Source: Acidobacteriaceae bacterium
GTDB lineage: Bacteria; Acidobacteriota; Terriglobia; Terriglobales; Acidobacteriaceae
DNA: 5,713 nucleotides
Reading direction: 5' to 3'
NCBI GenBank assembly: GCA_003135315.1
Contig: PLBD01000371.1
Span: forward strand, 1 to 5,713
A model generated the notes under the pieces. That model was given only the letters and a program-made list of their open reading frames with translations. It did not search any database and had not been told where the DNA came from. This document shows, piece after piece, positions 1 to 5,524 of the stretch. The stretch's first letter is position 1. Each line of letters begins with the position of its first letter. The translations under genes were made by a program, and so were the position numbers.

Positions 1-273
1 GCGGAAATCGCGGTCATGGGCGCTGAAGGCGCCGCGGAAATCGTGTTCCGCCATGAGATCGACTCGGCCGAGGATAAAGTCCAAAAGCGGGATGAGTTGA
101 TCGAACTGTATCGCAATACGTTTGCGAATCCGTACGTGTCGGCCGGCCGCAGGCTGGTGGATGACGTGATCGAGCCCTCCGGGACCCGGCGGTACCTGGC
201 GCGGGCCTTGGAGGCGCTGCACACGAAGCGTGAGCTTCGTCCAGCCAAGAAGCACGGGCTGATTCCCTTGTAA
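1..273 (+). CDS. Acyl-CoA carboxylase carboxyltransferase subunit (PccB/MmdA type), 3' end only
   Basis: The reading frame is open from the first base and ends with TAA at 271-273, giving the last 90 residues of a protein whose family is usually a little over 500 residues long. The fragment begins with AEIAVMGAEGAAEIVF, a highly conserved stretch of the propionyl-CoA carboxylase beta / methylmalonyl-CoA decarboxylase alpha family, followed by the NPYVSAGRRLVDDVIEP segment and the typical C-terminal ending RPAKKHGLIPL. Family members move the carboxyl group from carboxybiotin to (or from) a short acyl-CoA in the cytoplasm. The substrate (acetyl-, propionyl- or methylmalonyl-CoA) cannot be decided from this end. 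The small subunit and biotin carrier genes follow closely on the same strand, as expected for one multi-subunit enzyme. No biotin carboxylase subunit is visible here. The family call is secure; the exact reaction is not. Confidence 0.93.
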   Translation, partial: AEIAVMGAEGAAEIVFRHEIDSAEDKVQKRDELIELYRNTFANPYVSAGRRLVDDVIEPSGTRRYLARALEALHTKRELRPAKKHGLIPL

Positions 274-290
274 GAGATTCGGGAGGAACG

Positions 291-497
291 ATGGATTCCA
301 AATCAAACTCGTCGAATGACGAAGTTACGCCCAGAACGGTGTCGATCATCGCCGCCGCGGTCACGGAATTCCTCGGCGTGAAGGTACGGATTCGTTCCGT
401 GAAGGTGGTCGGGGAACCGGATGCCCTGAGCCCGTGGGTGCGCCAGGGACGGGTGATGGTCCAAGGTTCGCATAACCTTGGGCAGAGGGGACGATGA
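291..497 (+). CDS. Small carboxylase-associated subunit (68 aa)
   Basis: ATG at 291 follows a good ribosome binding site (GGGAGG at 281-286), 17 bases after the stop of the carboxyltransferase gene. The protein has a low-complexity polar start (Ser/Asn, residues 3-10), a predicted amphipathic helix at about 14-30 (ending TEFLGV), a basic beta-like stretch KVRIRSVKVV at 31-40, and a tail with W49, GR at 53-54 and SHN at 60-62. Short proteins with this W..xGR...SH ending are commonly encoded between carboxyltransferase and biotin carrier genes and are often labelled decarboxylase gamma/delta-like or carboxylase epsilon-like. I see no transmembrane segment, so it is not a typical membrane-anchored OadG. 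The likely role is assembly or stabilisation of the carboxylase; this is inferred from position and shape only. Confidence 0.75.
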   Translation: MDSKSNSSNDEVTPRTVSIIAAAVTEFLGVKVRIRSVKVVGEPDALSPWVRQGRVMVQGSHNLGQRGR

Positions 498-559
498 ATA
501 TGCTATCGCCGATTGCCAGTCACGAAGCGATGCAAGTTTGCGAGTGGAACAATCCATGA
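494..559 (+). CDS. Possible 21-codon coupling mini-ORF between small subunit and biotin carrier genes
   Basis: ATG at 494 overlaps the TGA of the upstream gene (ATGA at 494-497), and its own TGA at 557-559 overlaps the ATG of the biotin carrier gene (ATGA at 556-559). A strong purine-rich ribosome binding site (AGAGGGG, 484-490) lies just upstream of this ATG, while the biotin carrier start has only a weak one. The predicted peptide begins MNMLSPIASHE and ends CEWNNP; I do not recognise it. Most likely it serves as a translational bridge so that ribosomes leaving the small subunit gene reach the biotin carrier gene. It may also be a chance ORF. A functional peptide is not claimed. Confidence 0.4.
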   Translation: MNMLSPIASHEAMQVCEWNNP

Positions 560-948
560 AACTGCAGATCTCGATCGACGGAAAGACTTACGAAGCCGAA
601 GTGGAATTAGCCGAAGAGGACTATCCTCTGCAGAGCCAGGACAACCATCCAGCGCCGGCGACCGCCACGATTCAATCGACTGTGTTGCGCACGCCGCCCA
701 AGCCGGGGGCATCGCTGAATCCCGACGTCAACGAAGCCAACTTGTGTCGCAGCCCCTTGGCCGGAATCGTGGTCCGTGTGCCGGTGGTTGCCGGGCAGCA
801 ATTGCAGGTCAACGATCTTATGGTCATGCTGGAAGCGATGAAGATGGAGACCGCCGTCACGGCTCCGGTTGCGGGAAAGTTGAAATCGGTGAACGTGGCG
901 CCGGGAGATTCCGTCAAGGTCAACCAGGTCCTGGTCGAATTTGATTGA
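556..948 (+). CDS. Biotin carboxyl carrier protein / biotinyl domain subunit of acyl-CoA carboxylase
   Basis: This 130-aa cytoplasmic protein carries the covalently bound biotin that shuttles carboxyl groups between biotin carboxylase and the carboxyltransferase encoded upstream. It starts with MKLQISIDGKTYEAEVE, the usual N-terminal strand pair of this family, has a Pro/Ala/Thr-containing linker at about 28-60, and ends in a biotinyl (lipoyl-like) fold at 63-130. The biotin acceptor is K96 in EAMKMET (93-99), and the second half repeats the hairpin with TAPVAGKLKSVNVAPGDSV. The ATG at 556 is chosen because homologues start there. An in-frame TTG at 478 would add 26 residues that do not resemble the family. 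The Shine-Dalgarno sequence before 556 is weak (GAGTGG, 542-547), so translation probably depends on coupling through the upstream overlapping ORF. Confidence 0.93.
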   Translation: MKLQISIDGKTYEAEVELAEEDYPLQSQDNHPAPATATIQSTVLRTPPKPGASLNPDVNEANLCRSPLAGIVVRVPVVAGQQLQVNDLMVMLEAMKMETAVTAPVAGKLKSVNVAPGDSVKVNQVLVEFD

Positions 949-992
949 CCCAACTGTAACGTGCTTGTGATCTAATTGAGGAACGGGTTGGT

Positions 993-1010
993 CTGTGACG
1001 CAAATCACAG
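993..1010. promoter_or_regulatory. Crp/Fnr-family operator-like palindrome
   Basis: CTGTGA-CGCAAA-TCACAG is a perfect 6-bp inverted repeat with a 6-bp spacer, which contains the classic CRP core TGTGA-N6-TCACA with both half-sites intact. A third half-site, TCACAG, lies at 1027-1032, 22 bp (about two helical turns) from the second. The site is in the intergenic region before the KAS III-reductase fusion gene and about 34 bp upstream of the best -35 candidate, a position suited to an upstream-bound activator. Which regulator binds (a cAMP-CRP type or another family member) cannot be told from the window. Confidence 0.55.
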
Positions 1011-1043
1011 CGCAAAACCTCTTTCGTCACAGCCGCATGTTCG

Positions 1044-1071
1044 TTGCACAACATAAGATCTCCCATATATT
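1044..1071 (+). promoter_or_regulatory. Candidate sigma-70-like promoter for the fusion gene
   Basis: TTGCAC (1044-1049) and TATATT (1066-1071) are separated by 16 bases. The -10 matches the consensus at five of six positions and the -35 at three of six. This is the most AT-rich part of the intergenic region and it lies downstream of the Crp/Fnr-like palindrome. Transcription would start near 1078 and leave a leader of about 130 bases before the ATG at 1207. I saw no clear hairpin or riboswitch in that leader. Support is by pattern only. Confidence 0.35.
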
Positions 1072-1206
1072 TTTACTTCCGTGGGCGTCCAGGTCTTACG
1101 TTTAAGTGGCGTATTGGTTGGCGCATTGTTCTACCCAGGTTTGATGTTGGTGGGTCGTGGCAATTGCCGGCTGTGGTCGGCTCCCAGAGAAAAGAAGATA
1201 TAGTCC

Positions 1207-3891
1207 ATGTCGCTGAAACCTTTCGTTATCAATTCTCACGGTCGCATTGTCTTCCCGGGCAACTTTTTCCCCGAGCTGGACTTTTCTGTTTTCAAGACCC
1301 TCAAGCAGTTTGCCGCCGTCATCCGGCGCGACTTCGGCGAGAAAGCCTTCACCGACGTTGAGATTGCCGGGCGCTTGCAAGCCGGCGAGTACAAGAACCG
1401 GTATGAGCTTTGCCGCGACCTGGTGCTGAACCGGCTTTGGGTGAATCGTTACACGCTGACCATGTACGAGAAGCGGCCCACGCGCTGGGGAGATTTGCCG
1501 CGTCATAAGCATGATGTCTTCCTCCCGGTATACAAGCCGCGCGATGACTCCGCCATCACGACCGCAATTCAGGCTGGCTACTGGGACCTGCCTTCGGCGT
1601 GGGACGAGGACCTGGAGGACCGTGCGTTTGGAATTCTGCTCGATGTTTTTCGCAATAAACTCAGTTCCGGTGGAGAGCTCCGGCCCATTCGCCCGACGGT
1701 CGCGGAAGCGCTGGAAGATCCCAAGAACCGCACCCGTGTTCTAACCACCTACGATCCTGATTACCTGCGTTACACCTACAACGATGTACTCGATTGCCTG
1801 CATCCTGTGGCTGAACTTGAGGCTTTGATGCGGCAGTGCATGATCCTGCACAACCAGTATCCCTGGGACCCGTCGACGAGCGCGCAGTGTGAAATCGGCA
1901 ACTTGAAGGACGACGATTATGTGGTTGCCTTCCATCCTCGCAACCAGGAAGTGCTGCGCTTCATCCAGCGCGTCAGGCAAGACACCGACTGGGGTCCGCG
2001 CGTTCGCCAGGAGCGCAAAGCACCCGACACGCTCGCTTTGAGCGAGCCGATCAGGCCGTATCCTGCGGTCGAGGTAAGCAAGCGCTTCGCGATACAGCCT
2101 CGCATCGAGGCCATCGCCGTGTACGAAGGCGAGATCCCCTGCACCAACGCGGATCTCATCCGCAACCACGCTTACTGCTGGTCGCGCATGACAGAGGCGG
2201 AGATCGGCGAAAAAACCGGAATCGACCAACGCTGCTATACCGAACTGCGACTGGAGGAAATGGCCCTGTTCGCCGCCAAGAGTGCGCTGGCCAAATCCGG
2301 GCGGCGCCCCGCGGAAATTGGCGCCGTGCTGTTTTGCAGTTGCACCAGCACGCGACTGATCCCATCCGTAGCCACCTGGCTATCGGGCGAGCTGGGATTG
2401 TTGCAGACCCACAATTCGTGCGACATAGTTGCCGCCTGCGCCGGCATGGCTTACGGCATCGGCGAAGCGGTGCGCCTGTTGCAGGAGATTGACCGGCCGG
2501 TGCTACTGGTGTGCGCGGAAAAATTTTCTGACAAAATCGGGACGGTGCGCACCTCGCGGATGATTTTCGGCGACGGCGCGGCCGCAATGGTGATTGGTCC
2601 CGCACCTGAGGGAACGCCTTCGGACATCGAATATTTCCAGACTTACGCCAGCGGTCCGTGGTCGGAAGTCAATTCGATCATCTGGCCTAATCCGGAGTTC
2701 GACAACAACATCACTGTGTACGGGCCGGAGGTAAAGGCGCTGGTGACCCGGTATCTGAAAGAGATGATGGGCGAACTGGCTCAACTTCCCAACCCCAACG
2801 GGAACGGCGGGTCGCTGGTCGACGCGATCGATATTGTGGTTCCGCACCAGGCCAACAAGAACATGGTTCTCACTTTGGCGGAAGCTGCGGGCATTCCCGG
2901 CGACAAGATATTCTTCAATATTGAGCGGGTGGGCAACACATCATCCGCGAGCATTCTTCTGGCTGTCCATGACGCTGTACAGGAAGGTCGGATTGACCGG
3001 CCGATGCGCGTCTTCGCGCCCGGTTTTGGGGCCGGCGCGGTTGGCGGGTACGTGGTCATGCGCGTGGATCCCGCGGTTGTGAGCTGTAGTTCTGAAGACA
3101 GGAGTCTGGAAATGGCAAACGTTACAGGTGGAAATGGAAATTACCATGCGACCTCTCTGGCAGGGAAAGTCGCACTGGTCACCGGGTCTTCGCGCGGCAT
3201 CGGACGGGCCATCGCAATTGAGCTGGCGCGGCGCGGCGCCAATGTCGCACTAAACTTTCGCTCCGACGTCAAACAGGCGGAGAGCGCGGCGGATGAAGTC
3301 CGCGAAATCGGCGTCGAATGCCTGCTGGTGCAGGGCGATGTCGCCAAGAAGGGCGAGGCCGCTCGCATTGTGAAGGAAGTGCTGGAAAAGTGGCAGCGCC
3401 TGGACATCCTGGTGAATAATGCCGGCATTACGCGCGACCGCAGCATGCGCAAAATGACCGACGACGACTGGGTGACTGTCATTAACACGAACCTGAACGG
3501 CACTTTTTATTGCACCAGCGCAGCTGTGCCGGCCATGGTCAATCAACGGTTTGGGCGGATCATCAATATCAGCTCCGTCGTGGGACAGATGGGCGCATTC
3601 GGCCAGGCCAACTACTCGGCCAGCAAGGGCGGCATCATCGCCTTCACGAAGACGCTGGCCCTGGAGATGGCGAAGTTCAACATCACCGCCAATGCCATCG
3701 CACCCGGATTCACTTCCACGGAAATGGTAGATGCCATTCCGGAAGAGATTGCGGCCCAGATCAAGGCGAAGATTCCTTTAGGGCGTTTCGCAACCGTGGA
3801 GGAGATTGCCAAAGCGGCTGCTTTCCTTGCCGCCGATGGGGATTACATCACCGGTCAGGAGTTGAACGTGAACGGTGGATACCACATGTGA
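1207..3891 (+). CDS. Trifunctional-looking fusion: unknown N-terminal domain + KAS III (FabH-like) condensing enzyme + FabG/PhaB-type 3-ketoacyl reductase
   Basis: The 894-aa product has three parts. Residues 1-285 are an unrecognised, Trp/Tyr- and charge-rich region without signal peptide or membrane segment. Residues about 295-620 are a thiolase-fold KAS III: TNADL at 313-317, nucleophile C411 in AACAG, FGDGAAAMV at 454-462, H547 in VPHQAN, and N577 in GNTSSAS. The spacing of these three residues is close to E. coli FabH. Residues 650-894 are a short-chain dehydrogenase: TGSSRGIG cofactor loop at 659-666, NNAG at 737-740, N762, S790, Y803 and K807, and the ending LNVNGGYHM; R663 after TGSS suits NADPH. 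Family knowledge makes the KAS III a decarboxylative condenser of acyl-CoA with malonyl-CoA or malonyl-ACP, and the SDR a reducer of the 3-ketoacyl product to the (R)-3-hydroxy form. The convergent phaC/phaE genes suggest that the product is an (R)-3-hydroxyacyl-CoA for polymer synthesis. The site before ATG 1207 is weak (GAAAAGAAG). Linker 621-649 looks like former intergenic sequence. Confidence 0.9.
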   Translation: MSLKPFVINSHGRIVFPGNFFPELDFSVFKTLKQFAAVIRRDFGEKAFTDVEIAGRLQAGEYKNRYELCRDLVLNRLWVNRYTLTMYEKRPTRWGDLPRHKHDVFLPVYKPRDDSAITTAIQAGYWDLPSAWDEDLEDRAFGILLDVFRNKLSSGGELRPIRPTVAEALEDPKNRTRVLTTYDPDYLRYTYNDVLDCLHPVAELEALMRQCMILHNQYPWDPSTSAQCEIGNLKDDDYVVAFHPRNQEVLRFIQRVRQDTDWGPRVRQERKAPDTLALSEPIRPYPAVEVSKRFAIQPRIEAIAVYEGEIPCTNADLIRNHAYCWSRMTEAEIGEKTGIDQRCYTELRLEEMALFAAKSALAKSGRRPAEIGAVLFCSCTSTRLIPSVATWLSGELGLLQTHNSCDIVAACAGMAYGIGEAVRLLQEIDRPVLLVCAEKFSDKIGTVRTSRMIFGDGAAAMVIGPAPEGTPSDIEYFQTYASGPWSEVNSIIWPNPEFDNNITVYGPEVKALVTRYLKEMMGELAQLPNPNGNGGSLVDAIDIVVPHQANKNMVLTLAEAAGIPGDKIFFNIERVGNTSSASILLAVHDAVQEGRIDRPMRVFAPGFGAGAVGGYVVMRVDPAVVSCSSEDRSLEMANVTGGNGNYHATSLAGKVALVTGSSRGIGRAIAIELARRGANVALNFRSDVKQAESAADEVREIGVECLLVQGDVAKKGEAARIVKEVLEKWQRLDILVNNAGITRDRSMRKMTDDDWVTVINTNLNGTFYCTSAAVPAMVNQRFGRIINISSVVGQMGAFGQANYSASKGGIIAFTKTLALEMAKFNITANAIAPGFTSTEMVDAIPEEIAAQIKAKIPLGRFATVEEIAKAAAFLAADGDYITGQELNVNGGYHM
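3099..3114 (+). promoter_or_regulatory. Internal ribosome binding site and ATG for a stand-alone reductase
   Basis: CAGGAG at 3099-3104 lies seven bases before an in-frame ATG at 3112 (Met636 of the fusion protein). Starting here would give a complete 259-aa FabG/PhaB-type reductase, close to the usual length of free-standing members. The signal is stronger than the one at the start of the whole gene (before 1207). Either the cell makes both the fusion and the free reductase, or this is a relic of two genes joined by loss of a stop codon. Confidence 0.55.
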
Positions 3892-3903
3892 GGACCGTCG
3901 AAC

Positions 3904-4974
3904 TTACTTGGAGCGGGGGGCCAGCCAGCCATCGATGTGCGGCCAGGTGAACTTGCTGGCGCCGCTGCCGGCCATGATTCCGATGTGACCACCCCTCACC
4001 CGGTACAGTTCCTTGTCCGCGCTGCTCACCTTCGCCATGATGGGCTCGGACTGGCAGGACGGCGTGATGTGGTCGTCCTCGGCAATAACAGTCAGCAGAT
4101 TGGCATGAATGCGGCTGAGGTCCACGCGCTCGCCTCGAATCACAAGCTCGCCGCGCATCAGCTTGTCCTTACGATAGAGGTCGACGATCAGTTGGCGGAA
4201 TGCGCCTCCCGCAAGAGGTACGTTATCCGTCACCCAGGTGTTCATCGCATGCCAGGACTCCACGATGCGGGGATCGTCGATGTTGTCCCATAACTTCACG
4301 TAATTTCCAATGTAGTTCTCTACCGGCTTCAGTGCCTTGGCCCCGTAGTCGATCATCTCGCCCGGCATGTTGCCGAACGCGGCCAGCACCTTGTCGATAT
4401 CGAAGTAACGTTCGTCCGTCCAGCGCGCGAAAGTCAGTCCCTGCTTGTTGGAAAAGTCCAGAGGAGCGGTCAGCAGAATCAAGTTCCGCAAACCGTCTTC
4501 ATCTCCCCGCAGGGCCGCATAAATTGTGGTGAGAATGGCTCCGATGCACCAGCCGAGGAGACTGAACTGCTCCACGCCGAAGGTTGCCTTCAGTTTGCGA
4601 ATGGCGCGCGGCATGTAGTCGAGAGTGTAGTCGTCGAACTTGAGGTTCTTGTCCTCCGGGCCCGGCGCTCCCCAGTCAAGCAGGTAGAGATCGTAGCCCT
4701 TGTTGACCATGTACTCGACAAAGCTGTGACCGGGACGCAGATCGAGAATGTAGGGCCGGTTCATCAGAGCAAAAACCAGCACCAGCGGAATCGGATGGCG
4801 CTTTTCTTTGGGCAGGACCGGCGTGTAGCGGTAGAGCTTGGCCTTGTTCAGCGTCCAGACCAATTCCTTCGGGGTCTGGGCAATGGCAGCTTTGGTGGTC
4901 ATCACCTTGGTTAGGGTTTTCAACCGCTCTGCGGCTTCGGTATACGGGTCGGTGATAACCGTGGCTTCTGCCAT
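3904..4974 (-). CDS. phaC: Class III poly(3-hydroxyalkanoate) synthase, catalytic subunit PhaC
   Basis: PhaC polymerises (R)-3-hydroxyacyl-CoA into polyester at the granule surface. The 356-aa length fits class III (and IV) enzymes, which need a second subunit, rather than the longer class I/II enzymes. The alpha/beta-hydrolase core shows NRPYILDLRPGHSFVEYM (72-89), the DWGAPG segment (100-105), the lipase-like box G141-W-C143-I-G145 with nucleophile C143, D301 in AEDDHITP and H330 in RGGHIGIM, so the Cys-Asp-His triad is intact. The box reads GWCIGA rather than the more usual GxCxGG. The start at 4974 lies one base after the stop of the PhaE-like gene, with a possible ribosome binding site AGAGG at 4986-4990, so the two genes are almost certainly co-transcribed and coupled. 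Its 3' end faces the fusion gene with only 12 bases between the stop codons. Confidence 0.96.
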   Translation of the reverse strand: MAEATVITDPYTEAAERLKTLTKVMTTKAAIAQTPKELVWTLNKAKLYRYTPVLPKEKRHPIPLVLVFALMNRPYILDLRPGHSFVEYMVNKGYDLYLLDWGAPGPEDKNLKFDDYTLDYMPRAIRKLKATFGVEQFSLLGWCIGAILTTIYAALRGDEDGLRNLILLTAPLDFSNKQGLTFARWTDERYFDIDKVLAAFGNMPGEMIDYGAKALKPVENYIGNYVKLWDNIDDPRIVESWHAMNTWVTDNVPLAGGAFRQLIVDLYRKDKLMRGELVIRGERVDLSRIHANLLTVIAEDDHITPSCQSEPIMAKVSSADKELYRVRGGHIGIMAGSGASKFTWPHIDGWLAPRSK

Positions 4975-4975
4975 C

Positions 4976-5410
4976 CTACTTTCTGCCTCTCTTGGTTGTT
5001 TTCTTCGCTGCGACGGTCTTCTTGGCTGGTTGCGGCGCTTTTCGCGGCTGTGGCTGCGGCCCGGCGCCAGCCTGGGTGATCAAGCGCTGAATCGTGTCCA
5101 GCTTAGCATCCAGATCGTCCAGACGCATCTCGATGTTGGTCATGCGCTCGGCAATCGAGACGACATCGGCCCGCGTCGGCATGGCCAATTGCTCCAGCGT
5201 CTTGACCATGGCCTTTTCCAGAGCTTCGCGGAACGGAGTGGAGGCGGTCAGATATGTGTCGAGCATCGCTCCCGTAGCTTGCGCATAGGCTTCGGTGTTC
5301 ACCATTTCGACCATGTTCTTGGACCAGGCATCCATGTAGATATCGCGCACGCCTCGCCAAGCGTCGAGCGGATCAAACCGCTTGCCATCCTGATTTGGAT
5401 CTTCACCCAT
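4976..5410 (-). CDS. phaE: Short PhaE-like PHA synthase subunit with basic tail
   Basis: This 144-aa protein directly precedes phaC and is probably the partner subunit needed by a class III synthase. It has an aromatic, helical N-terminal half (FDPLDAWRGVRDIYMDAWSK, 12-31), a long helix to about 75, then AMPTRADVVSIAERMTNIE followed by a heptad-like coiled coil to about 111. The sequence (x)MPTRADV preceding a coiled coil is the hallmark I recognise from the C-terminal part of PhaE and of related phasin-like proteins. Classical PhaE is around 350 residues, so this form is less than half as long; short PhaE versions are known, for example in haloarchaea. Residues 114-144 are a Pro/Gln-rich then Lys-rich tail (AKKTVAAKKTTKRGRK) like those of PhaF or histone H1, suggesting nucleic acid binding. 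The ribosome binding site is AAGGGAG, six bases before the ATG. Confidence 0.8.
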   Translation of the reverse strand: MGEDPNQDGKRFDPLDAWRGVRDIYMDAWSKNMVEMVNTEAYAQATGAMLDTYLTASTPFREALEKAMVKTLEQLAMPTRADVVSIAERMTNIEMRLDDLDAKLDTIQRLITQAGAGPQPQPRKAPQPAKKTVAAKKTTKRGRK

Positions 5411-5454
5411 GCGGAACTCCCTTCAGCAATGACGATACACCAGTCTCCGTCACA

Positions 5455-5493
5455 AAGAAATTCCGCCCGGTTTTTTCAGCGGGCGGCTTTCTT
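5455..5493 (-). terminator. Hairpin terminator after the phasin-like gene
   Basis: CCGCCCG (5463-5469) pairs perfectly with CGGGCGG (5480-5486) around a 10-base loop. AAGAAA (5455-5460) and TTTCTT (5488-5493) extend the stem across a small internal bulge. Read on the minus strand, the GC stem is followed by AATTTCTTTG, an imperfect T-tract, 32 bases after the phasin-like stop codon. It should end or reduce transcription between the phasin-like gene and phaE; partial read-through could set a high phasin to low synthase ratio. Confidence 0.65.
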
Positions 5494-5524
5494 CGCGACT
5501 GCGTTGCGGTGAATTCCACAATCG

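Noticed and set aside
478..555. TTG-initiated N-terminal extension of the biotin carrier protein
   Set aside because: The added 26 residues do not resemble the family, whose members start at the MKLQIS-like segment.
950..990. CCAAC...GTTGG inverted repeat after the biotin carrier gene as a terminator
   Set aside because: Only 5 bp of pairing with a loop of over 30 bases and no T-tract.
607..1008. 133-codon open frame on the minus strand over the biotin carrier gene
   Set aside because: The opposite strand encodes an unmistakable biotinyl domain; this frame is a His/Arg-rich shadow.
1044..1361. Plus-strand open frame spanning the promoter region into the fusion gene
   Set aside because: Not a real start: it overlaps the fusion gene in another frame, and its sequence resembles translated non-coding DNA.
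1741..2229. 162-codon open frame on the minus strand
   Set aside because: It lies fully antisense to the fusion gene, its composition is that of a shadow frame, and it has no recognisable domain.
3872..3898. ACGGT...ACCGT inverted repeat at the convergent stop codons as a bidirectional terminator
   Set aside because: A 5-bp stem with a 17-base loop and no T-tract is too weak; how the convergent transcripts end remains unseen.
5450..5454. Isolated TCACA near phaE as a Crp/Fnr half-site
   Set aside because: No partner half-site at the right spacing.
4838..5512. 224-codon open frame on the plus strand
   Set aside because: Antisense across phaC start, phaE and the terminator hairpin; low-quality Arg/Ser/His-rich translation without homology cues.
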